A stretch of DNA of 5,828 nt from Syntrophaceae bacterium (GCA_003165115.1 PLSJ01000287.1:257-6084), one strand, 5' to 3'; shown: positions 1-5,560, counted from the stretch's first letter. Program-made: numbers and translations. Notes: generated by a model not told the origin, from the letters alone.

Positions 1-1272
1 TCGCCCCTATTCTGGCTCATAGTGGCGCTCCTTTGCTGCGGCTTCCTCTACGGCCTGTATGCCTGGGGCTATGAGATCGCGACCGGCATGGGTTCGACCG
101 GCCTTCGTCCCCCCGTCAATTGGGGCATCTTCCTCGTCAATTTTATTTTCTGGGTCGGCCTTGCCCACTCGGGGACGCTCATCTCCGCCATCCTCTACCT
201 CTTCAGGGCGCAATTCCGCACCTCCATCAACCGCATGGCCGAAGCGATGACCATGATTTGCATCCTGATGGCGGGCACCTACCCCCTGATACACCTCGGG
301 AGGAGCTGGCTCTTCTACTGGCTCCTTCCCTATCCGAACCAGCGACAGATATGGCCCGATTTTGTCTCACCCCTGATCTTCGACGTGCTCGCGGTCTCCA
401 CCTACTTTATAGTAAGCCTCATCTTTTTCTACACCGGCCTCGTCCCGGACCTCGCCATAATCCGCGACCGCACCGCGGGCTTCCGGCGCAAGCTCTACGG
501 GTACTTCGCCCTCGGATGGACCGGGTCTCACAGGCAGTGGCACCACTACGCCACTTCCTACCTGCTCCTGGCCGGCCTCGCCACGGCCCTCGTCATCTCC
601 GTCCACACCGTCGTCTCCTGGGACTTCGCCCTGCCCATACAGCCTGGCTGGCACAGCACGATCTTTCCGCCCTACTTCGTGGCCGGGGCGATCCATTCGG
701 GTCTCGCCATGGTCCTCACCCTGCTCATCCCCATGAGGCGCCTCTTCAGGATCGAGAACATCGTGACGACCCGCACCCTGGAGCTTATCGCGGAGACGAT
801 GCTTCTCACCACGTCGATCCTTGCTTATTCCTATCTGGTCGAGCACTTCATGGCGTGGTACAGCGGGAACATTTTCGAGCAGCAGATATTCAGCTTCCGG
901 CTCTTCGGTTACTACGGGTGGATCTATTGGCTGGTCGTGGGCTGCGCGGTCGTCGCGCCCCTCCTCTTTTTCTTCAGACAGGTGCGCACCTCCCCTGCGC
1001 CCCTCTTCATCATCTCCATCGTCGTCAATATCGGCATGTGGTGGGAGAGGTTTTTCATCGTGATCCAGTCCATATCACAGAACTTCCTGCCTTTTCAGTG
1101 GGGGTTCTACTGGCCCAACTGGGTCGAGCTCTCCTGGACTTTTGCTACGTTCTGTTTTCTGTTTTCCACGTTTATGCTTTTCGCCAAATTCCTGCCCTCC
1201 ATCCCCATCAGCGAGGTGAAAAAGGAGGCGGGCATGCCCATGGAAAAGGAAGGGGTCTATCGTGAAGACTGA
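1..1272 (+). CDS. actC: ACIII subunit ActC, NrfD-like quinol-oxidising membrane protein (5' partial)
   Basis: Integral membrane subunit of alternative complex III, of the NrfD/polysulfide-reductase family that binds quinol and passes electrons to the ActB iron-sulfur subunit. The frame is open from base 1. The GTG at position 22 lies inside the first membrane helix, so the true start is outside the window. About 423 residues are visible with ten hydrophobic segments, the usual ActC number, so probably only the N-terminal cytoplasmic tail is missing. Family-like stretches include NFIFWVGLAHSGTLISAI in helix 2, SWDFALPIQPGWHSTIFPPY at the helix 5-6 loop, LVEHFMAWYSGN after helix 7 and NIGMWWERFF in helix 9. 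The two HSG motifs and the acidic residues near them are candidate quinone or proton-path residues, by family inference only. The 3' end overlaps actD by 11 bases. Family call is firm; assignment to ACIII rests on the neighbouring actD and actF. Confidence 0.93.
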   Translation, partial: SPLFWLIVALLCCGFLYGLYAWGYEIATGMGSTGLRPPVNWGIFLVNFIFWVGLAHSGTLISAILYLFRAQFRTSINRMAEAMTMICILMAGTYPLIHLGRSWLFYWLLPYPNQRQIWPDFVSPLIFDVLAVSTYFIVSLIFFYTGLVPDLAIIRDRTAGFRRKLYGYFALGWTGSHRQWHHYATSYLLLAGLATALVISVHTVVSWDFALPIQPGWHSTIFPPYFVAGAIHSGLAMVLTLLIPMRRLFRIENIVTTRTLELIAETMLLTTSILAYSYLVEHFMAWYSGNIFEQQIFSFRLFGYYGWIYWLVVGCAVVAPLLFFFRQVRTSPAPLFIISIVVNIGMWWERFFIVIQSISQNFLPFQWGFYWPNWVELSWTFATFCFLFSTFMLFAKFLPSIPISEVKKEAGMPMEKEGVYRED

Positions 1273-1771
1273 AGACGCCCTCCTCGCGGTTTTCCCCTGC
1301 GTCGACGGGTTCCTCTCGTGCCTGAAGACGTTGAAGGAAGAGAAGTACGCCATACGCAATGCCTTCTCGCCGGTGCGCCTGCCCGAGATGCAGGACCTCC
1401 TGACGCCTAAGCCGAGCCTCACCCGCGTGTTAACCCTCGTGGGCGGCATCATTGGCGGAGGCGGTTTGGTGAGTCTGGCGGTCTATGCCCATCTCAGCTT
1501 CAGGCTTATCGTGTGGGGCAAGCCTGTCCTTGCCTGGGTGCCCTGGGTGGTTGTGGCCTTCGAGGGCACGGTCCTGTTCGCGTCCCTGTCCGCCTTTGTC
1601 TCCTGGGTCTTCAAGGCGGGGCTGCCCCAGGCCGACACCGATCCCGGTTATGATGCCGCTTTCTCCGGGCATAAATTCGGTCTCCTCGTGTCCGCGGCCG
1701 GTGAGGCGGAAAAGCTCGAAAAACTCCTGAGGGAAAGGGGTGCCGAGGAGGTCCGCCGTGTTACCGCCTGA
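1262..1771 (+). CDS. actD: ACIII subunit ActD (DUF3341 family)
   Basis: Small accessory membrane subunit of alternative complex III; in known structures ActD packs against the membrane subunits and has no cofactor. The 169-residue product has a soluble N-terminal domain with the DUF3341 pattern of a short beta strand and helix (LLAVFPCVDGFLSCLKTLKE). Two transmembrane helices follow at roughly residues 54-80 and 88-117, then a C-terminal soluble tail with the typical FSGHKFGLLV strand near residue 137. Translation starts at a GTG preceded by an AGGAAGG Shine-Dalgarno sequence lying inside the end of actC, so the two genes overlap by 11 bases and are probably translationally coupled. The length matches the family's usual 170-180 residues. 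Position between ActC and ActF supports the call. Confidence 0.9.
   Translation: MKTEDALLAVFPCVDGFLSCLKTLKEEKYAIRNAFSPVRLPEMQDLLTPKPSLTRVLTLVGGIIGGGGLVSLAVYAHLSFRLIVWGKPVLAWVPWVVVAFEGTVLFASLSAFVSWVFKAGLPQADTDPGYDAAFSGHKFGLLVSAAGEAEKLEKLLRERGAEEVRRVTA
1746..1751 (+). promoter_or_regulatory. Shine-Dalgarno site that fixes the actF start
   Basis: A perfect AGGAGG lies six bases before GTG 1758. An upstream in-frame GTG at 1740 would place this site inside the coding sequence and has no comparable ribosome binding site, so 1758 is preferred. The site sits within the last codons of actD. Confidence 0.75.
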
Positions 1772-2987
1772 TGAGAAGGATATCTATCCGGGGATGCCTT
1801 CGAGCTGGGTCGTCGTTTCCTCGGTCCTGATCCTCGTCGGCATCGCTGCCTTCCTGTACGGCGCATCCGGTGCATATGAGCTCAGGGCCTGGCAGGCATT
1901 TACGGTGAACTACGTTTTCTGGGCGGGACTTGCCTTCGGAGGGGTCCTCTTTTCGGCGGTGCTCAACCTTTCGAAGGCCGTGTGGGGAAGGCCGATAAAG
2001 CGCGTGGCAGAGGCCTTCGGCGCGTACCTGCCCGTCTCGTTTCTCCTTTTCTGGGTTCTTTGGCCGGGGAGAGCGCATATCTTTCCCTGGATAGGAAAAC
2101 CCGTGCCCGAAAAACAGGTATTTCTCAACGCGCCGAACATGTTCGCCCGGGAAGGGGTGTGCCTCCTTACCCTGACCCTGCTCTCCCTCCTGCTCGTCTA
2201 CTTCTCGGTCAAATCGGACAGGGAGTGGCTGCGGGCCGGCCGGCCGCCGGTGAGCACCGAGTATCCGTGGTCGGGCCTTTTTCGCTCCCAATGGCGCCTT
2301 TCCCCGGTCCTGCCCGCGGCGTATGCCTTTATCCTCTCGCTTTTTGCGATCGACCTGATCATGAGCCTCAGCAGCGAGTGGTACAGCACGCTCTTCCCCG
2401 GCTACTATTTCATCGCGGCCTTCTATTCGGCGATAGCAGCCCTTTACCTGTTCGTGCTCCTCGGCGGTAACCGCCTCGGTCTGAACAGGTACCTCTTTCC
2501 ACGCCAGTTTCATGACCTCGGCAAGCTGACCTTCGGTTTCGCCATCTTCACCGGTTACCTGTTCTACGCGCAATTGCTCGTGATCTGGTACGGCAACCTT
2601 CCGGAGGAAACGCAATTCGTGATCCTGAGGACGAAACTCGATCCATGGAAGCCATGGGCATGGGCTGTGCTCCTCATGGTATTCGTGATCCCTTTCGTCG
2701 TCCTGCTCAGTAAAAGGATCAAGATAACGCGGGTTCCCATGATCCTTATCTTAATCATGATCCTCGCCGGCCTATGGATGGAGCGCTTTCTCCTCGTGGT
2801 CCCTTCCACGTGGTCCGGCCGGCCCGGTATCCCTTTCGGGCCGCTGGAGGTGATGATTTCGGCCGGTTTTGTCGGCCTGGTGTGGCTCTGCATGACGCTT
2901 TTTTTGTGCCGCGTCCCGGTTCTGCCTGTTTCCGATCCGTTGTTCCATAAATTCCTCGCCGAGGGGAAAGGATCGCCGAAGCCATGA
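1758..2987 (+). CDS. actF: ACIII subunit ActF, second NrfD-type membrane subunit
   Basis: Ten-helix membrane subunit of alternative complex III, structurally a paralogue of ActC and annotated in many genomes as quinol:cytochrome c oxidoreductase quinone-binding subunit 2. The product from GTG 1758 is 409 residues with ten clear hydrophobic segments, matching the family length. Paralogy with ActC is visible: NYVFWAGLAFGGVLFSAVLN aligns with the ActC helix 2 segment, RVAEAFG with RMAEAMT, SSEWYSTLFPGYY with PGWHSTIFPPY, LLVIWYGNLPEE with HFMAWYSGN, and LAGLWMERFLLVV with NIGMWWERFFIVI. The ActC HSG histidines are absent here, consistent with the view that ActC is the main quinol site. The start overlaps actD by 14 bases. 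Its stop codon overlaps an ATG by the ATGA arrangement, leading into a nine-codon ORF before actA. Confidence 0.9.
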   Translation: MLPPDEKDIYPGMPSSWVVVSSVLILVGIAAFLYGASGAYELRAWQAFTVNYVFWAGLAFGGVLFSAVLNLSKAVWGRPIKRVAEAFGAYLPVSFLLFWVLWPGRAHIFPWIGKPVPEKQVFLNAPNMFAREGVCLLTLTLLSLLLVYFSVKSDREWLRAGRPPVSTEYPWSGLFRSQWRLSPVLPAAYAFILSLFAIDLIMSLSSEWYSTLFPGYYFIAAFYSAIAALYLFVLLGGNRLGLNRYLFPRQFHDLGKLTFGFAIFTGYLFYAQLLVIWYGNLPEETQFVILRTKLDPWKPWAWAVLLMVFVIPFVVLLSKRIKITRVPMILILIMILAGLWMERFLLVVPSTWSGRPGIPFGPLEVMISAGFVGLVWLCMTLFLCRVPVLPVSDPLFHKFLAEGKGSPKP

Positions 2988-3013
2988 GCGAAAGACAGGC
3001 AGGCCGGTCATGA
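2984..3013 (+). other. Possible nine-codon linker ORF coupling actF to actA
   Basis: The sequence encodes MSERQAGRS followed by a stop. Its ATG overlaps the actF stop as ATGA, and its own stop overlaps the actA start as ATGA. It has no recognisable domain. It may only be intergenic sequence, but the double overlap would let ribosomes pass from actF to actA, whose own Shine-Dalgarno signal (AGGCAGG, 2996-3002) is imperfect. No evidence that the peptide itself matters. Confidence 0.25.
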
Positions 3014-3516
3014 GACACGGTTACCCTTTGATGGTCCTTGGAGGTCTGCTCTTTGCGATCATGTTCTTCTTCTACGCGGCCTATCCTTCCCTCACGATCG
3101 GTCCCGCCCAGCCCATCCCTTTCAGCCACCGGGTCCATGCGGGGGTAAAGCAGATCGACTGCCGCTTCTGCCACCCTTATGTCGCGCGGTCGCAGGATGC
3201 CGGGATGCCTGCCGTGGAGAAGTGCTTCTTCTGCCACAAGTACATCATACCGGACCATCCGGAGATACTGAAAGAGAAGGCCTATTTCGAGAGAAACAAG
3301 CCCGTCCCCTGGGTCCGGGTGTTCTGGGTCCCGGAATTTGTCTTCTTCCGTCACGAGCCCCACATAGCGCAGGCCGGTCTCGACTGCTCCCGCTGCCACG
3401 GGGCGGTAAAGGAGACGGACAGGCTGGGGCGCGTCAAGTTCGAGATGGGATTTTGTGTCACGTGCCACAGAAACATGGGCGCCGAGCTCGATTGCTGGCT
3501 CGCATGCCACCGATGA
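3010..3516 (+). CDS. actA: ACIII multihaem cytochrome c subunit ActA (probably pentahaem)
   Basis: Periplasmic, membrane-anchored multihaem cytochrome of alternative complex III that takes electrons from ActB and passes them to the acceptor. The 168-residue product begins with an uncleaved-looking anchor helix (about residues 7-26). It then has the ActA-typical segment FSHRVHAG and the haem motifs CRFCH (51-55), CFFCH (72-76), CSRCH (126-130) and CVTCH (149-153). The segment PWVRVFWVPEFVFFRHEPH between the second and third motifs is also typical of the family. A fifth site at residues 162-167 reads CWLACH, a CX3CH spacing rather than CX2CH, and the protein ends one residue later. Several extra histidines (40, 43, 115, 118) can serve as distal ligands. 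The start ATG follows a weak Shine-Dalgarno sequence. ActA normally opens the operon; here it closes it. A QrcA-like cytochrome is the main alternative, disfavoured by the ActD and ActF neighbours. Confidence 0.88.
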   Translation: MRHGYPLMVLGGLLFAIMFFFYAAYPSLTIGPAQPIPFSHRVHAGVKQIDCRFCHPYVARSQDAGMPAVEKCFFCHKYIIPDHPEILKEKAYFERNKPVPWVRVFWVPEFVFFRHEPHIAQAGLDCSRCHGAVKETDRLGRVKFEMGFCVTCHRNMGAELDCWLACHR

Positions 3517-3548
3517 AGGAGGGCAGAGAGATGACGGAGGCTGCGTGA
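3513..3548 (+). other. Mini-ORF with a strong Shine-Dalgarno, possible remnant of a lost operon gene
   Basis: An ATG overlaps the actA stop as ATGA and opens an 11-codon ORF (MKEGREMTEAA). Inside it, AAGGAGG (3516-3522) lies eight bases before ATG 3531, an ideal ribosome binding site, but that frame stops after five codons. This could be the scar of a deleted downstream operon member or a coupling device. No homology can be judged from so few residues. Confidence 0.2.
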
Positions 3549-3571
3549 AAAATGCTTTGTGAGGGGGGAGG

Positions 3572-3609
3572 CTCCATGAGCTTTGCTCGTGGAGGGGGCG
3601 CTGAGCCCC
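3572..3609 (+). promoter_or_regulatory. Two adjacent hairpins in the actA-queH gap
   Basis: CTCCATGAGC (3572-3581) pairs with GCTCGTGGAG (3585-3594) over ten base pairs with one G-U wobble and a TTT loop. Immediately after it, GGGGC (3595-3599) pairs with GCCCC (3605-3609). There is no T tract, so a classical intrinsic terminator is not supported. The structures lie just before the predicted queH start and could modulate its translation, stabilise the upstream mRNA end, or pause transcription. Confidence 0.45.
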
Positions 3610-3618
3610 GGTAATTGC

Positions 3619-4173
3619 TTGAAGGTACTCCTCCACATCTGCTGCGCCCCCTGCACCATCTACCCCTTGAAGGTGCTGCGGGGCGAGGGGCACGAGGTGA
3701 CGGGCTTTTTCTTCAACCCGAACATCCACCCTTACACCGAATTCCAAAAGAGGCGGGAGGCGCTCGCGGCATACGGGACTTTAAGCCTCCTGCCCCTGAT
3801 CGTGGACGGGACGTACGACCTGGAGACATTCCTGAAAGCGGCGCTGGCAGCGGGCGACGACAGGTGCGGCGCCTGCTGCCGGGTGCGCCTGGAGGCCGCC
3901 TTCCGCAAGGCCGCGGACGAGTCGGCCGACGCGGTCACGACCACCCTGCTCTACAGCATCCACCAGAAGCACCGGGCCCTAGCCGCGTGCGCGGAAGAGC
4001 TTTCCGGCCGTTACAAGGTACCCTTTCTCTATAAGGATTTCCGCGAGGGATGGAAGGAAGGCCAGGCCGCCAGCCGCGCACTCGGCATCTACCGCCAGAA
4101 TTACTGCGGCTGCATATTCAGCGAGTACGAGCGGTTTGTGCCCCGGCCGAAGAAAAAGGCCGGGAGGAGTTGA
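3619..4173 (+). CDS. queH: Epoxyqueuosine reductase QueH (DUF208 family)
   Basis: QueH reduces epoxyqueuosine to queuosine in the wobble position of tRNAs with GUN anticodons, the last step of queuosine synthesis. It is the cobalamin-independent, non-homologous replacement for QueG. The 184-residue product shows the family landmarks in order: LLHICCAPC near the N-terminus (C8, C9, C12), FFNPNIHPYTEFQKRR (31-46), CGACC (83-87), TTLLYSIHQKH (108-118), DFREGW and GIYRQNYCGC (156-165, C163 and C165). The cysteine clusters fit the known iron-sulfur and iron site of the family. TTG 3619 is chosen because the family usually begins M-K-x-L-L-H; it lacks a clear Shine-Dalgarno. In-frame GTG 3589 and TTG 3583 would add 10 or 12 residues. 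The stop overlaps the next gene's ATG. Confidence 0.9.
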   Translation: MKVLLHICCAPCTIYPLKVLRGEGHEVTGFFFNPNIHPYTEFQKRREALAAYGTLSLLPLIVDGTYDLETFLKAALAAGDDRCGACCRVRLEAAFRKAADESADAVTTTLLYSIHQKHRALAACAEELSGRYKVPFLYKDFREGWKEGQAASRALGIYRQNYCGCIFSEYERFVPRPKKKAGRS

Positions 4174-4385
4174 TGGCCGCCCTCGGCAAGACGCTCATCC
4201 TTCTCGGCATCGTCATCATCCTCATCGGCCTGGGCCTCATCTTCGCGAACAAAATACCATGGCTCGGCCGCCTGCCGGGAGACATCTACGTAAAGAAGGA
4301 GAACGTCACCTTCTATTTCCCCCTGGCAACGTGCATACTCGTCAGCGCGGTGCTGAGCCTCATATTCTGGCTCTTCCGAAAGTAG
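4173..4385 (+). CDS. DUF2905 small membrane protein
   Basis: A 70-residue protein of unknown function with the DUF2905 layout: a first transmembrane helix (about residues 7-25), a short loop with the conserved WLGRLPGDI segment (30-38), a strand-like KKENVTFYFPL, and a second helix (about 51-68) ending in FWLFRK. The ATG overlaps the queH stop as TGATG and follows GGGAGGAG at 4162-4169, so it is co-translated with queH. The family is widespread as a short inner-membrane protein. The overlap with queH suggests co-expression rather than a proven shared job. Confidence 0.85.
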   Translation: MAALGKTLILLGIVIILIGLGLIFANKIPWLGRLPGDIYVKKENVTFYFPLATCILVSAVLSLIFWLFRK

Positions 4386-4452
4386 TAAACTATTCGCGGC
4401 CGGGGTCTTTTTGCCCCATTCATCAAAAATCCCTCCGGCCGCGAATAGTTTA
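4386..4452. repeat. 18-bp perfect inverted repeat forming a large hairpin (possible terminator)
   Basis: TAAACTATTCGCGGCCGG (4386-4403) is the exact reverse complement of 4435-4452, with a 31-base loop. Inside the loop TTTTTG (4408-4413) can further pair with CAAAAA (4424-4429), so the whole element can fold as one long interrupted stem. It begins one base after the DUF2905 stop, where an operon terminator would sit, but no T tract follows the right arm. A short mobile palindromic element is an alternative. Confidence 0.6.
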
Positions 4453-4550
4453 TCCACTTCACAACTCCAGGCACACGAGGCTTCTCGGGCGAGTGAAGAG
4501 TGCCGTGTGAAAAGGTGAGAATCTATTCTGTCAAACCTGCATGTTTCTTC
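4453..4550. other. Spacer between the inverted repeat and the riboswitch promoter
   Basis: No convincing coding frame or RNA gene is seen here. CACACG near 4473 and CGTGTG near 4504 could pair as a weak hairpin, without further support. It probably holds upstream promoter DNA for the following unit. Confidence 0.4.
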
Positions 4551-4578
4551 TTGACATTGTTGTAATGCCCGGTATAAC
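4551..4578 (+). promoter_or_regulatory. Sigma-70-type promoter for the riboswitch-PEP-CTERM unit
   Basis: A perfect -35 TTGACA (4551-4556) and a near-consensus -10 TATAAC (4573-4578) are separated by 16 bases. The predicted transcription start is near 4584-4587, which places the start of the aptamer at the 5' end of the transcript. Fit of promoter, aptamer and gene on one strand makes the call stronger than the motif alone. Confidence 0.8.
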
Positions 4579-4584
4579 ATAACA

Positions 4585-4690
4585 GAACAATCTGAAAAGC
4601 CAAACCATCCGCGAGGGTGGGACGGAAAGCACAAGGGTCTGGGAGACTTTCCCGTTATCATGCCAGACAGCCGAGCCACCAGAATGTATC
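4585..4690 (+). ncRNA. Cyclic-di-GMP-I (GEMM-I) riboswitch aptamer
   Basis: The conserved GEMM-I core is present: CAAACC (4601-4606), a P2 stem C4605-C4610 with G4615-G4620 capped by the GNRA tetraloop GCGA (4611-4614), GGGACGGAAAGC (4619-4630), and a P3 stem GTCTGG (4637-4642) with CCAGAC (4663-4668). The 3' side AGCCGAGCCACC follows (4669-4680). An outer P1 can form from TCTG (4591-4594) and CAGA (4680-4683). Aligned to the Vibrio cholerae Vc2 aptamer, the base equivalent to G20 is G4599, which favours c-di-GMP over cyclic GMP-AMP (A at that site in the GEMM-Ib class). The core GCAAAG reads GGAAAG here, with a matching change at 4600. It is expected to control the downstream exported-protein gene. 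Confidence 0.9.
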
Positions 4691-4834
4691 GTCCCCGAGA
4701 GGAGGTGAGAACGCCGAACGCGGTGTAAGGCTGAGGGGTAAAATAGCTCTTCACGTTTTATAGGGTCGAATGTTTGAGAATATGAGACATACTTTTTTAC
4801 TTAACAGTCGAACGAACTCAGAAAAGGAGAACGT
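4691..4834 (+). promoter_or_regulatory. Leader / expression platform between aptamer and PEP-CTERM gene
   Basis: This 144-base leader carries no gene. A small stem ACGCCG/CGGTGT with an AACG loop lies at 4711-4726. A weak AT-rich stem ATGTTT (4770-4775) with AGACAT (4785-4790) is followed by six T residues (4793-4798) and could be a feeble terminator. The gene's Shine-Dalgarno AAGGAGA (4824-4830) is four bases before the ATG. No strong terminator or obvious anti-Shine-Dalgarno pairing was found, so on/off polarity cannot be told. Confidence 0.4.
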
Positions 4835-5389
4835 ATGAAAAAGGCATCTGTATTTAGTACGTTGGGTCTGGCTTTAGCGATCATGATTTTCGCTGTCCCG
4901 ACCATGGCTGCCCCCATAGTCTCTTATGGCGTCAGCGGTTCGGCGGGTAATTGGGTTTTGGATTTTAGTGTGACCAATACGCTCGGAGGTACGAACTACA
5001 TCTATTTCTTTGGTGTGCAACTTCCGGCACCTGATATCACTGGAACTCCTACGGGTTGGAATAGCACAATCTGGCCTACATGGAGCAACTCCTCATTTGG
5101 CGGATCCAGTATTATTTACAACAATAACTGGATCGATGGTGAAATCCTCAATGGTAATACTTTAAGTGGATTTAACGTAACGGTCAACACAACCACGGCG
5201 CCAACCTCAGTGCCGTGGTTTGCCTATGGATATGGCGGTACATATTCTGGAACAGACCATTTTAACAACTCCGGTAATCCAGGATTTGAAGGCAGGGCCG
5301 GCAGTGCGGTTCCGCTTCCCGGCGCTCTCCTCCTCTTCGGCCCTGGCCTTGTGGGTCTTGCGGCAATACGGAGAAGGGTCAAGAAGTAA
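4835..5389 (+). CDS. Secreted protein with PEP-CTERM/VPLPA-type sorting tail
   Basis: A 184-residue exported protein of unknown function. It has a signal peptide with a basic MKK start, a hydrophobic core (about residues 7-22) and a likely cleavage after PTMAA (about residue 26). The mature region is rich in Asn, Gly, Ser, Thr and aromatics, beta-rich in appearance and nearly free of charge, with only the start Met-adjacent Lys residues before the tail. The C-terminus has the three-part exosortase signal: VPLPG (159-163), a hydrophobic helix, and a basic RRRVKK end. This resembles the VPLPA-CTERM variant, with Gly for Ala. Exosortase/EpsH systems process such tails and often accompany exopolysaccharide loci. 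The gene is under a c-di-GMP riboswitch and ends in its own terminator, so it is a single-gene unit. Its base composition is visibly more AT-rich than the respiratory genes. Confidence 0.85.
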   Translation: MKKASVFSTLGLALAIMIFAVPTMAAPIVSYGVSGSAGNWVLDFSVTNTLGGTNYIYFFGVQLPAPDITGTPTGWNSTIWPTWSNSSFGGSSIIYNNNWIDGEILNGNTLSGFNVTVNTTTAPTSVPWFAYGYGGTYSGTDHFNNSGNPGFEGRAGSAVPLPGALLLFGPGLVGLAAIRRRVKK

Positions 5390-5410
5390 CGGTATTCGGC
5401 CAACATCGCG

Positions 5411-5446
5411 GGGCAGGGTCAGAAATGGCCCTGCCCTTTTTTGTTT
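5411..5446 (+). terminator. Intrinsic terminator of the PEP-CTERM gene
   Basis: GGGCAGGGTCA (5411-5421) pairs with TGGCCCTGCCC (5426-5436) over 11 base pairs with one G-T wobble and a GAAA tetraloop. It is followed by TTTTTT, a G and TTTTT. It lies about 20 bases after the stop codon. The minus strand does not have a T tract on the other side, so it works for plus-strand transcripts only. Confidence 0.95.
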
Positions 5447-5560
5447 TTCCTGTTCTCGCGATTACCGTTTCAACTGCGGTATTAAAGGAAGAAACCCAAA
5501 AGTATCCAGTACAGGAAGACAGGGAGCACCGGCGGGGACTTCCATAATAGGCAGTGGGGG
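5447..5560. other. Intergenic DNA between convergent genes
   Basis: No gene or RNA is supported in this stretch. A short stem TACCG/CGGTA lies around 5464-5482. No terminator for the minus-strand gene was recognised. Confidence 0.4.

Noticed and set aside
120..1265. 381-codon plus-strand frame overlapping actC
   Set aside because: Out-of-frame shadow rich in Arg, His and Pro; the overlapping frame is an unmistakable ten-helix NrfD-like protein.
1740..1757. Upstream GTG start for actF adding six residues
   Set aside because: The perfect AGGAGG lies downstream of it and is ideally spaced for GTG 1758.
1761..2615. 284-codon minus-strand frame opposite actF
   Set aside because: Charged, low-complexity shadow of a membrane-protein gene with no recognisable motif.
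2755..3747. 330-codon minus-strand open frame across actF, actA and queH
   Set aside because: It lies opposite well-recognised genes, has the low-complexity Arg/Gly/Pro composition of an antisense shadow in GC-rich DNA, and shows no domain.
4585..4690. Cyclic GMP-AMP (GEMM-Ib) specificity for the riboswitch, as in some Geobacter switches
   Set aside because: The position equivalent to Vc2 residue 20 is G, the c-di-GMP type; the cGAMP class has A there. Rejected on hand alignment only.
4705..4728. Seven-codon GTG ORF in the riboswitch leader as a leader peptide
   Set aside because: No well-placed Shine-Dalgarno and no meaningful residue pattern such as repeated regulatory codons.
4101..4754. 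217-codon minus-strand frame across DUF2905, the inverted repeat and the riboswitch
   Set aside because: It runs through a well-supported promoter and aptamer on the other strand and shows no family resemblance.
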